Notes under the pieces: model-generated
Seen by the model: only the letters and a program-made list of their open reading frames with translations
Databases searched by the model: none
What the model was told of the DNA's origin: nothing
Shown here: piece by piece, positions 1-9,611 of the stretch
Numbering within the stretch: the first letter of the stretch is position 1
Layout of the letters: every line of letters begins with the position of its first letter
Assembly: GCA_958430865.1 (NCBI GenBank)
Contig: CAUDNR010001757.1
Span: forward strand, 1,388 to 25,658
Direction of reading: 5' to 3'
From: Entrophospora sp. SA101
Taxonomy: Eukaryota > Glomeromycota > Glomeromycetes > Entrophosporales > Entrophosporaceae
DNA length: 24,271 nt
Position numbers and translations under genes: made by a program

Positions 1-1257
1 ATTCATGCGGAATTAGGAAAAAAAAGGAGTGAATTAACTAAAATTAGTCTTCAAAAAGCTGATAAAAAACAAAAACTAATCCAAATCCAAAATCAAATTA
101 AGGATTTTGAAACTAATCAAATTAATCACTCACGAACTCAACTTAAAAATTTAGGAGATAAATTAACTAATCTGAGTGATGAAAATATTATCACTTATCA
201 AGAAATGATTGCGATTAGAACTTTGATTTACTTCTTAACTGATTTAGAAAATGAAGGCAAACTAGAAACTCTCCTTACAACTACTGAAAGAGGATATCTC
301 ACTAAAGTAGAACAGTTAGAGGCTATTCGAAATGCTAAACTTCCTACTTATAGCACTTGACAAGGTTTAGGTACTAGTTTTCAAGAAAGACTAAGTAATT
401 GAGAAAAAAAAGAAGGAAGAAACTTAACCGGAAAAAGCATTACAACTTATTTTAATTTACTAAAAAGTGAGTTAAATAATGCTAAGCAAACCATTGGTCT
501 TAGTCCAGAAGAAGAAGTAGAATTATTGGCAATTAACAATTACTTAACTAATCCAGAATTAAGAAGTGAAAATCTTCGTTCAGTTTTCAAAATTGATGCA
601 GATATTACTACTTCTTTAGTAGAACAATGAAAGAATTTTGGAGACCAAAAACTATTTAAAAAAGATGAATTAGAACTAAAAAAGATTGGAAATATCGTGA
701 ATGATTTGGATGATTTTGAGCCTTTCTTTACTCATCTCAAAGATTATTTAAAAGGTAAAAAAGGAATTTCTGAATTTCCTGCTGACACGACTGCTGAACA
801 AGATAAATTAAACTGATTCTTTACTTTACCTCCTCAACATGTAATTGGAGCAGCCGCTGATTATCACATCAAAACTGACAATGCTAAGAAAGCAGAAATT
901 GAAACTGAAATGAGAGCTGACCGAAATCCAGAAGATAAAACTAAAAGTTTAGATTGGAACATTTATGGAGATGGAACTAGTCCAACTGAAGCGGGAACTA
1001 AAAAATACTATTTCGAAAAACTCGGAGGAATTAACCATAGTTATGCTAAACAAAAAGCTACTGAAAGCCAACCTACTTCCAAAGAAGGCTTTTGAAGAAC
1101 TAATAATCCAGTGGCTTGGTTATCCTTTCTTGGTTTACTCTTGTTATTGGCAGGAACTATTTGAGCAATTCGCAAAAGAAAAACCCTTCTCCAATGATGA
1201 AATTCTCCTTCCGATTTAGAAGATGAATTGGATGATGATGATGATGATGATGATTAA
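1..1257 (+). CDS. Partial ORF readable only with TGA=Trp (Mollicutes code 4); tail-anchored protein of unknown function
   Basis: Seen: frame 1 is open from the window edge to TAA 1255-1257 (a second TAA follows), 418 codons, if TGA is Trp. In-frame TGA lie at 358, 400, 628, 814, 1093, 1162, 1195 and 1198; TGG occurs twice; TAA and TAG never. In the standard code the frame would be broken 8 times, yet the codons stay coherent: Lys/Glu/Leu/Asn-rich, predicted helical, probably coiled coil in the first 75 residues. The C-terminus has one hydrophobic helix after NNPVAW (SFLGLLLLLAGTIWAI), then basic RKRK and a run of eight Asp, so it looks like a membrane-anchored protein with a large N-terminal domain. 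The N-terminus is missing. Known: code 4 is used by Mollicutes, including the Mollicutes-related endobacteria of Glomeromycotina, and by fungal mitochondria. Inferred: endobacterial origin; the content does not look mitochondrial. I do not recognise the family. Confidence 0.85.
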
Positions 1258-1272
1258 TAATGATTTGATTGT

Positions 1273-1530
1273 TTATTCTGCCAGTCTTCTTTTCTTTCTT
1301 GGTTCATCATGAGCTGATGTTAAGGTTCGTTTATTGCTTATTATTTTTCTTTCTTCATGGTAAATTTCATAGGTAATCCTTTCTTTGTCTAAATATGTTT
1401 GCAAAGATTTGGTATCTGCTAATTTAAAAATGTAAGGAGCAATTTTTTCACCTTGTTCTTTTTTTAGTATACTTCTAATGGTGCTATAGTTCTTAGGTTC
1501 CATAGTAGACCTGATGTAAATGAGTTTCAT
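1273..1530 (-). CDS. Small basic hypothetical protein, convergent to the code-4 ORF
   Basis: An ATG-started 85-codon ORF ending in TAA, with no TGA or TAG inside. Its stop lies 12 bases beyond the second TAA of the code-4 ORF, so the two genes converge with almost no gap, a bacterial type of packing unlike the rest of the window. The product starts MKLIYIRSTMEP, is Lys/Arg/Glu rich, has no signal peptide or membrane helix, and ends with a basic KKRRLAE tail. Upstream is AT-rich with no clear Shine-Dalgarno motif. It contains no Trp, so it cannot test code usage. I infer that it belongs to the same presumed endobacterial segment. The function is unknown and a chance ORF is possible. Confidence 0.5.
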   Translation of the reverse strand: MKLIYIRSTMEPKNYSTIRSILKKEQGEKIAPYIFKLADTKSLQTYLDKERITYEIYHEERKIISNKRTLTSAHDEPRKKRRLAE

Positions 1531-1638
1531 ATTAACTATTTTTATCTAGAGGTAATTCTATATATCACTTAAGATAACAAATTGGACTGTTAAATTATAA
1601 TTACAATGTAATTGTGATAATAATGACTAAACTTTGAT

Positions 1639-1863
1639 CCCTGAAATTTTTGGGCAATACCAATGTTCACTTTGTCTGGTTTTGTTGCAGCATGTCCCAT
1701 ATTAAAAACATGTGTAACCAAATTTATAAGGGTTGTTACTAAAAATAGATTTATTGTCTGGAAGGTTGATTTTCCTAGTACCCCATATGTATATCTGATA
1801 CTGGTAAGATGCTGCAACAAAACCAGACAAAGTGAACATTGGTATTACCAAGAATTTCAGGGT
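1639..1863. repeat. 225-bp inverted-repeat element (MITE-like) with ~55-bp arms
   Basis: The left arm 1639-1693 and right arm 1809-1863 are inverted copies. The inner 38 bases, from AATACCAATGTTCAC to GTTGCAGCAT, are identical; the outer 17 differ at a few positions. A 115-bp loop without coding sense separates them. I see no convincing target-site duplication, so the class is open; a non-autonomous DNA transposon is the simplest reading. It lies about 100 bases to the right of the last presumed bacterial ORF. ORFs reading through it on both strands are by-products of the palindrome. Confidence 0.85.
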
Positions 1864-2790
1864 CCTTGTCTAATACAACAAACTATTAGACTAAAAATTT
1901 AGTTAGCTTGCCTAATTTCTTAAGGAAATTACTCTTTGGATCCGTTCTATGTTCCTAAGGGCATCCCCAAAGGTCAGAGTTAAAATAATTAATTATGAGT
2001 GAATAAATTATCAAGTTGATTATACATGTATACCACACAGTGATTAGTGGATAAGTTATGCTAGAGGGAGGGAGTAATTAGCAGATTTTATGCTAAATTA
2101 CAAGGTAATTATTATTAACAAAGTTCTATTTGATCTTGATCAAAAAATCGAATGATAGATTGATGTATTTCTGGATTTCTTGATTGATGTATCGATGTTG
2201 TTGAAAGGTGAAAACCTGAAGGTTTTTATACCTTACATTCATTGTACAAGAACAGGAACTGAAATTTTTGATTTATCTAAAGAACTATGGTTAAATATTA
2301 ATATTCATATAACTGTAATGTAATACAGATTACTAACATTATAAAAGAATAAAATGGAAATAGAAATGTATAGAATAAAAGTAGAAAGAATAGAAATGGA
2401 AATGTGTAGAATAATAATATAATTTACAGAGACAAATGCACTCATTCGATTCAAGGAAAGGATCAAAAAAGATATTTATTGATTAATTCAATTAATTAAT
2501 TTATATAGATAAAAAAATTTGCATGGAATTCAAGAAAATAGGAAATCCTAGTGTCTCAATTTTTGATGCAACCATATTTGTGACCAAGAGAAATTGGAAA
2601 TGGAAAAGGAAAACCAGAAGAGGTAAGCAACAAAGTTCAGGTTGCATTTGTTGCTAATTTTATTAGAGAAAGATAATGAACAAATTGCATGAAAAAATAT
2701 TCCATTCTATTTACCCATTTGAGAGAAATTTTATATACTGCAATGATCAATATTTTAATAACAAAAAAATTAAATATAAATTAAAATAGA
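1864..2790. other. AT-rich stretch without recognisable gene
   Basis: No ORF or splice-compatible coding stretch was recognised. It includes short purine-rich near-repeats (AATAGAAATG and AGAATAAAA variants around 2346-2410) and a GATTGATGTAT motif repeated near 2158-2195. Probably decayed intergenic or transposon sequence. Confidence 0.5.
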
Positions 2791-4095
2791 TCAATTGTTT
2801 GTTCTTCTAAAATCTCTAGATTTCATTCCTCCATTTTCATTCATAAATAAGAAAATGTTCCTTGTATTACGAGCTGCATTAACATCACGATTCTATTAAA
2901 ATAACAAAATAAGTATTAAAGAAACATTATATATTGAATTTCAAGGAAGAAGAAATAATATTTACCAGACAATCATATGTTCTTACATAGTCATATTGAC
3001 CAGAATTTTTGATGTACATGGAACATCTCATTACATAAAGAACATATTTTACTTGTTCTATAATCATCAACAGACCTTACTTGACACTTCTTCCTTAATT
3101 CCCATAACAATTGCTTCACAGGTCCTTGAAGCATGACCCTTTGAAGTGCTGGAAAAACCACTATTACCAAATGCTACTATGGTTCTTTTATTATTATTGA
3201 TGATTCGTTTACATATTTTGCCATATGCTTTTTGTTTATTAATGTAGGTATTTCACCTCATTCTAGACCATTTTCTTTCACCATAAAATTCAAGGAGAGT
3301 CTGTTTATATTGAAGAATGTAATGTTTATAATCATCAATCGATGATGAGCATGATGGCATTGGCATATCTAATTTTATAAAAATGAAGAAATTATTAATG
3401 TTAAAATAAGCTTTCGTTGTAGAAAATTCAAGAAATTCAATCTTTACAATACTCACTACTTAGAAAGTTTGAAATTATATCTATTGTTTTTAATCTAAGT
3501 TACTTTCTTATTCTAATTCTAGTAAATCCTGCTAATGAATACCATCCTTTGGTTGAGCATTTTTTGTAATTTTTTTTCTCATTACCATAAATAGCTACAA
3601 ATAAATACTTCCGACCTGGATCCAATCCAGCTACATGACCACCTTCACTAATATTCAAATGATAAAAGTTTTCATTTTCATCGAATCCATATGAATTTAT
3701 TTTTATATTTTCTTTTAATATCTCTTTTCTCAGATTTACATTAACAGTTGTCATTATACTGAAACCAAATCGCCTATGTGTTGTTGTTACTTTATCTATA
3801 TTAAATGCCATTCTCCACAATGTTCAAGATTTTCATTGAAATCATTTAGGCTTATCTTTCCTAACCCACAATAATTTGTTATAGAAAGCAAATTATAAAG
3901 AGCAGTTGAATCAATAAGGATGAATTTTTTCTGAAATTTTGAATGAGGTAGAATAGTGAACAGATGCAATCCTCTACCTCTTCTTCTTGTAAGCCTTCTA
4001 TCATTAGCATCTTTTTGATAATTTTTTTTCAAAAGTTTTAAGGATTTTCCAAAGTGATCGAAGATAATCCCACCAGGTTTGTTTGACATGTTCAT
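2791..4095 (-). pseudogene. Degenerate Fanzor/TnpB-like RuvC nuclease
   Basis: Reading the minus strand across several frames recovers, in the right order, the landmarks of the eukaryotic TnpB homologues called Fanzor. First come ATG 4095 and FTILPHSKF with AFNIDKVT near 3800. Then comes RuvC-I with its Asp in VAGLDPGRKYLFVAIYGNE (about 3650-3590), followed by CSTKGWYSLAGF and DMPMPSCSSS (3390-3350). VAFGNSGFSS follows (about 3180-3150), then VDDYRTSKICSLCNE with the first zinc-finger CxxC (about 3075-3040), and finally RuvC-III NRDVNAARNTRN after a GT-AG intron at 2965-2893, ending TGA 2793-2791. At least three frame changes break it (near 3810, about 3150-3120, about 3030), plus stops near 3200, so it is not functional as it stands. 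Where relatives usually show DEYRTS it has DDYRTS, a possible loss of a catalytic Glu. Known: Fanzors are RNA-guided DNA endonucleases carried by eukaryotic transposons. Element ends were not found. Confidence 0.82.
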
Positions 4096-4099
4096 CAGA

Positions 4100-4734
4100 T
4101 AAAAATTTATTTTCTAAGATAACTCAATTTTGCTTTAGAAAAGATATAATGAAATCGGATTTCAATAATTATTTTTTTGTGAGTATCGTTTATATTTTCA
4201 TTTATTGACTGTGGAAGTGAAAATCCATTGTTTTCTTTAATATTTTTTAATAAATGGTTAGATAAATTCAAATTTTTTCTGTGAATAAATAACTAAAAAA
4301 AATTCTAAAACCTGCTTTGATGCACTTAGCGTCTCAAACAATAATACTTTTTGTCAATGAATCTTATTTCATTCTTAAGTAATATATAGATTCTTTAGGA
4401 CGAAACTCACTCCACAAGACTTATTCAACCAAAAATATATAGGTTAGGTTAATCATGCCAGAATAATTGGGGTAATTACATAAAATTAATATTAATGCTA
4501 CATGTTAAATTAACTTTTCCTTCATGAAATATATAATATATGTAATGTTTACTAAAAAAAAAATGCAGAAATAAAAAAGACACTAAGTTTCCAAATACAA
4601 TTATTACACACACTACATTAAAGCTTTCATATTTTATTCAATCAAAAATCAAATCTGGAATTGCATTTAAATTGTTTAGCTTTGATCTTTGATTTTTTTG
4701 GTGTTGATATACATGATGGAATTTCGTGTATACT
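4100..4734. other. Intergenic, no gene seen
   Basis: Very AT-rich sequence between the Fanzor remnant and the next minus-strand pseudogene. I see no coding stretch and no clear repeat. It could hold the upstream part of the Fanzor element, but no terminal inverted repeat was found. Confidence 0.4.
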
Positions 4735-6970
4735 TCAAGATCGTTTCTTTATGCCTGCTTGTACAAAATTTTCAGATATCTGTACATCTGATCGTGTAGG
4801 TTTGGATTGAACTATCTTGATGGTTTCTCTAACAACAGCCTGAAAATTGAAAGGAATAAAAAAAATGATATGCCATCATAGAAATACAATATTAAACAAA
4901 AACCAATAAATAATAATACCTTGATGTTTAGTACCCTGCCAGAATTTGCAAAGCATCCGAAAAATTTCCCTCAATATCTGGTACCTGCTATGCATGAAGT
5001 CGAAATTAAAACCCTAAAGTCGAAATGCTTCGACTTGAGGCAACTACATAGTAAAAATCAGTTTCGACCTTATTTCAACCCTATTTCGACCAGATCTGCA
5101 AATGGTCGAAATAGTTTCGACTTCATGTATAGTACCTGCATCAAATCTCTGTGCCGAATACGACACACGTAACCTTTAGGATTGTTGAGAAGAATTGTCA
5201 TCATCATTGTCCCTGCAGCATTTCATTTGATGGTAAGCATCTTGAAATTTATCACACTAGTTACACTACAATCATAATATAGAAAATTGCTTGCCTGCAT
5301 GGATGATTCCAACCATTTGCAGTTTCTTGCACAATTCTTTATCCCTGCCTACTTTTTTCATGAGCTTTAACAACATATCCTTTAAAAATTTTGGTGATTT
5401 AATACATGTTTCCTTCAGGAATTTCGTCCCATGATCGTCAAACCACAACTTTCCCGCTTCGTCAATACCATATTCATCACGTTCACCATTTCCAATTCGT
5501 CTTAAGATCCAATCGCCTCAGTGTCCATACTTTCTCCGAGTGTTCGTATCCGTCCTATGCGCATTCTTCCACTCAGCATTCGTGGCGCTGGTGCTTTCAC
5601 CTATTTATAGATGACAGCCACACAAAAACAAATTAAAAGAGATAATGAATAAATAGTTAAAGTATGAATACATACCGAACAACAGATGTCTCCTTCAAAT
5701 CTGCAAAACCTTGATCAATGATGACATTCCACACATGACAGTTGTACCACGCCTCCAAATTCTGGCCTTTTAATCCTCCATTCTCAATTTCCCTAACCCT
5801 GAGAAACAAATTTTTAGTTGAGAATACTTCGATTTACATAAAGAAATTTGAATATATGATAACCTACAGTGCGTATAATGCAAATCTAATGTAATCTAGA
5901 TTGTGGTAAGCATCTTGATCATATTTCATATCAAACCTTTCATCTGGTTCATTAATTGCTTTACGTATCTCCTTTAGTGTTTTCTGACAAGAAGAATCAA
6001 TTCAATATATGCATTGTTTGCCAATTAATATATAAAATAACCTCACTTTATCGTTAAATTTGATAAGATAATCTATAATGTCTTGTGACAGCTGTGGTAT
6101 TTCTGGAACACATTCATTCTCCATTTCTAGATGTTCAGCTTCACTAAAATGCTGTTTTATTAACTCATCATCCACACCCACAATAAATGAGTGGGCTCCA
6201 CTAGAAATACAGATCTGCAATTAATACATTTTCCTAATAAATGTCAGCAGATGAAATCACTAGCTTACTGCTCAAATTCCAGACCACGGCCAAGATTATA
6301 TAGTTCCTCTTCTACCACTCTACCACTTGTCTCCAACTTCCACATGTTTTCCTTCTTAATTGACAAAAAAGCATCGCTCAAATGCCAAGGACCCATCTAT
6401 TGCTCCTTATTAGTTTTCGCGAATATTATATTTAAAATCGGAAATTTCATCAAAGAATTATACCTTATTCTCCTTGAAATCGTCTTCATTCACAGAAGGC
6501 TTTTCAAAAAAAGGATTAAATGCAGAAGTTTCATAGTGCGTATCTTCCTTTTCCTCCTCTTTTTCCTGTTGTTCTGGTGAACGATACCTGGCATGCAATG
6601 TATTTTGTCTTTTGGGTGTACAGAGCCCATAATTAGCAATCTCTTGTTCTGAGTTATACAGAGACTCAGCCTAGTTGAATGTAAACTTAATCAGAAAAAT
6701 ATGCTTTCTCATATGATAAAAATATGTCTATTGTTTCTTATTAGCTTTTGACAAAATATTATTCGGTAATGTTGAAAAAATTTTTTGTACCTGACTATTC
6801 TCTGCTACGCAAACTGTTGGAACTTGAGATTTCTGCTTTTTTCCTGGTTCGTCTTCAACATTTTGCAACATGTTTTTTAGTGTTTTTATCGTATTATCAG
6901 TTGCTATGGTACGTACTTGGTGTTTTTCATTGTTGGCATCTCTCAACATACATTTGGCATAGTCCAACTA
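4735..6970 (-). pseudogene. Multi-exon gene of a Glomeromycotina-expanded family of unknown function, decayed
   Basis: Exon-like blocks in order on the minus strand: about 6967-6728 (weak); 6670-6464 (AESLYNSEQ to DDFKENK); about 6396-6270 (MGPWHLSDAF, LYNLGRGLEFE); 6214-6010 (GAHSFIVGVDDELIKQHFSE); about 5983-5870 (KTLKEIRKAINEP to YIRFALYA); about 5798-5680 (VREIENGGLKGQNLEAWYNC); about 5600-5290 (DWILRRIGNGERDEYGID to VGIIHAG); about 5217-4921 (LLNNPKGYVCRIRH); and last exon 4839-4735 (AVVRETIKIVQSKPT). Most lie between plausible GT/AG sites. From memory this order matches uncharacterised proteins numerous in Rhizophagus; no function is known to me. Damage: a frameshift in the GPWHL exon, TGA at 5520-5518 where RRGDWIL is expected, a one-base loss near 4936 (GVLNIK frame), and a MITE in the penultimate exon. 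The 5' end is uncertain. Confidence 0.75.
4981..5139. mobile_element. 143-bp MITE with 8-bp target duplication (hAT-like), in an exon
   Basis: The element is 4989-5131, flanked by perfect direct repeats GTACCTGC at 4981-4988 and 5132-5139. The ends TATGCATGAAGTCGAAA and the reverse complement TATACATGAAGTCGAAA form 17-bp terminal inverted repeats with one mismatch. GTCGAAA motifs recur inside in both orientations. An 8-bp duplication is typical of hAT transposons (known). Removing the element and one duplication restores the surrounding minus-strand coding frame, which shows that it entered an exon. Confidence 0.88.
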
Positions 6971-6999
6971 TTTCATGTGGCAAACTCAGTTTCTTGCTA

Positions 7000-7738
7000 A
7001 AATAGAAAAAATCTTATTTTAACAAACCTGTATATTTTCAATTTCATTACTATAGCATTCATTATTAATCAACATCCAGAAGTTATTTACAATCTTGGAG
7101 GACTTCTCGTTCTTTTTATGGGAAAGAAAATAGAACAATTAACAAAGCTAGATAGAAACCACTATACTATTAAAGAATTAAACATTGATATAAGTGGACC
7201 ATAACACGGTACGTAGCCTGACAACCAGTTGGGACGTATCCATCTGGTTGCATTATGGCAATAATATATAGTCTATTCAAGAACGCTCAGGAGAAGACAT
7301 AACTCCATTTTCACCAGCCAATGCGTAATCAGCCAGCTACCCAAGGTTTGTCAATACGTCACGTAATTGTCTCGGTGACCGGAACGTACTCTAGCTCTTG
7401 AACCCATGATGTGTGTATTAAATAGTATACTTAACTTCGAAACTAAGAAGACTTCTTTGAGCTTATTCATGATCTTTGGATAAAAAATCTAAAGCTGTTT
7501 TGTACAATTTATGTTCTTTTACTTTATCATATGTGAAACGGTCGGTTCCCTCCTGTACTGTAGAAACTTAAGTAGTGACCAGTTTCTATTATTCTTGAAA
7601 AAATCTTTTATTACTACTTGTACTTGCAATTTACTCGACATCGTGGTGACTGAAAAAAAAAAACAAATTGCAAAAACTGGTATTTTTAGTCACACTGTAT
7701 TCATCATCTGATCAAATAAAATTATAATTAATTAAAAT
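7000..7738. other. Intergenic, no gene recognised
   Basis: The stretch 7195-7425 is visibly richer in G+C than its surroundings but has no open frame of note. It could be a decayed element of another origin. A TTG-started 66-codon frame at 7511-7711 has no recognisable features. Confidence 0.4.
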
Positions 7739-7892
7739 TAGGGAATTGTTATTCGCACCCCCAATTTTTGTTATTCGCACCCCTCCCGTGACTAAGTGTA
7801 GTAATGTGACCAATGAATGGCTTTAAAATGTGATGATTTTATTGGTTCATCTTTGTCTTAGTCACGGGAGGGGTGCGAATAACAATTCTGTA
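7739..7892. mobile_element. TA-flanked MITE (Tc1/mariner-like) with a doubled left terminus
   Basis: The right arm, about 7857-7890, is the inverse of the left arm at 7768-7796 (TTGTTATTCGCACCCCTCCC onward, about 29 bp, identical). The outer left end 7743-7761 (GAATTGTTATTCGCACCCC) also pairs exactly with the right end, so the first ~19 bases of the left terminus occur twice. TA dinucleotides sit just outside both ends (7739-7740 and 7891-7892), as expected for Tc1/mariner insertions. The centre continues as an imperfect hairpin (TGACCAAT against ATTGGTTCA). No coding sequence inside. Confidence 0.82.
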
Positions 7893-8384
7893 AAAATTAT
7901 TAATATTAATATTAATTTATAATTAAGTAAATTAATATATAACTGATCGAACATTGTATCTTGATTACTATAATGCGAATTGCACACATTGATATACTTT
8001 ATTATAGAATTTTCTTTTATCAACTTGTACCTTTTTACACCATTTCTTATTTGTACATATAATAAAATTAATTTCGATGAATAATAATTCAAGTAAAAGA
8101 AAACTTTCTTAACAGCAAAGAAGAACCCAGGAAAAAAAACACATGTATTAGAAACACATATTAATATGCCATGTCAAATAGCTAAATGTATATGTAAAAT
8201 TTTAATAAAATTTGATTTCAATTATTAATATAAATTTGATTTAACTTCAATAAATATTTACAAATTTATAAAGTTCAAGAAAATGATGATAATATCTTGA
8301 AGAACAAAACCTTATGTCTTACTTCCCAATTCTAATAGTTTTACTTCAAATCAAATGAAAATTGTTCATTAACAAATAAGAGCT
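7893..8384. other. AT-rich interval without gene
   Basis: A 76-codon minus-strand frame at 8092-7862 is AT-driven, overlaps the MITE end and looks spurious. The right end, about 8290-8384, may be decayed upstream sequence of the helicase fragment that follows. Confidence 0.4.
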
Positions 8385-9046
8385 GTGAATCAAACAACAC
8401 ATGAATTTATAACATGTAATGATAAATATTTTTGTGAAAGGACTATTCTCTCTTCTCGAAACGAAGATGTAGATTATATTAACCAAGAGATTCTGAATAT
8501 GTTTCCAGGAAATCAACATACCTATAATAGTGCTGACAACGTTGTAAATGAAGGAGTTGATAATAACAATATTTATCTCATGAATTCCTCAATTCACTTA
8601 CTTTCAGTGGAATTCCACTTGCAAAACTTAATCTTAAGGTTGGTGCTTCTTAGAAATCTTACTCCAAAACAAGGTCTTTGTAATGGTACTCGCTTGGCAA
8701 TCATCAATATGACTGATAATGTTATTGAAGCTCAAATACTATGTGGTGATCATTCTGGAGAATTAACATTTATACCGCGAATTACATTGACACCTTCAAC
8801 TTCTGAACTTCCATTGTTTTCAGAAGAAGACAGTTTCCTATTGATATTGCTTTTGCAATGACAATTAACAAGGCACAAGGACAATCAGTAAAACATGTTA
8901 GTTTAGATCTTCGAACACCAGTGTTCTCTCATGGACAACTTTATGTTGCTCTTTCATGTGGCACCTCTCCGCATAATATTAAAGTTCTTTTACCTCTTAA
9001 CGATATTAATACAACAACAAATGTGGTATACCTGGAAGTACTTTAG
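8385..9046 (+). pseudogene. C-terminal fragment of a Helitron/PIF1-type DNA helicase, frameshifted
   Basis: Two plus-strand frames together give the C-terminal third of a PIF1-family helicase as carried by Helitrons. Frame one has ERTILSSRNEDVDYIN, then NLTPKQGLCNGTRLAI. Frame two has [22 protein letters not shown], then [21 protein letters not shown], the helicase motif V/VI region; the usual Arg in ALSRGTS is Cys here. A one-base loss in a T run near 8818 separates the frames. A second lesion near 8600-8655 makes SGIPLAKLNLKVGA readable only in another frame. The nucleotide-binding Walker motifs and the HUH replication-initiator domain are absent, so this is a dead fragment. Downstream at about 9248-9275 the sequence CCGGCACGGGTATCCACTGG faintly recalls a Helitron 3' hairpin end, but I cannot confirm it. 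Confidence 0.9.
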
Positions 9047-9500
9047 AAAGGTAATCGGTATAATATGTAATGATTAGATCTATATTCATGATATTGAAAA
9101 CTTATTGTACTAATAAATAATATCCATACCAGGTGGCATCATTATAATGGCTTTGCATTTAAAGTAATTTTTAAAATAATAAATATAATTAAATAAAAAA
9201 TAAATGTTGATAAGTTTAAATATATTTTAGAAATTGATATGGACAACCAACCGGCACGGGTATCCACTGGTATATTATAAATCTATCCATATACGAAATA
9301 ATCATTCATCTAATCACCTTTTTTTTTTTAATATAATCTCCACACATTTCTAAATAATGTATCAATAATTATAAGAAAGAAGCCTTTATATTCTAAGGAA
9401 ATGTTCTATGCGGATCTATTATTCATTTTTATCGCTTTATTTATTAAAATATACATGTAATAAGCGATGTTATACGTGAAAATGAAATTATATGAATTCG
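9047..9500. other. Intergenic, AT-rich
   Basis: No gene seen. The only less AT-rich stretch is 9240-9285, mentioned as a possible, unproven Helitron terminus. Confidence 0.35.
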
Positions 9501-9508
9501 AAATTCAC

Positions 9509-9611
9509 ATATGTGAAATTCAAATTTACATGTGTGAAATTCAAATTAGCCAATCAGAATTTCACCCCACTCCATAATATTTCAACTTCACATAATTTCA
9601 ATTTCACATAC
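9509..9611. repeat. Imperfect inverted repeat built from GTGAAATTCAAAT units
   Basis: The left arm 9509-9546 (two tandem ATGTGAAATTCAAAT-like units) pairs with the right arm 9577-9611 (units of TTTCAATTTCACAT) at most positions. The gap is about 30 bases. It could be a small MITE or a palindromic simple repeat; no target duplication was found. The overlapping plus-strand ORF at 9492-9695 is a by-product (KFTYVKFKFTCVKFK). Confidence 0.6.

Noticed and set aside
910..1219. Two standard-code ORFs on the plus strand (61 and 84 codons)
   Set aside because: The first is a TGA-bounded piece of the long code-4 frame and the second is a shadow in another frame of the same DNA.
1..1257. Mitochondrial origin of the code-4 segment
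   Set aside because: Fungal mitochondria may also read TGA as Trp, but a coiled-coil tail-anchored protein with poly-Asp end matches no mitochondrial gene I know; mitochondrial plasmid ORFs cannot be fully excluded.
1590..1902. Opposing ORFs of 76 and 79 codons
   Set aside because: Both run through the inverted-repeat element and mirror each other's palindromic arms; no independent coding signal.
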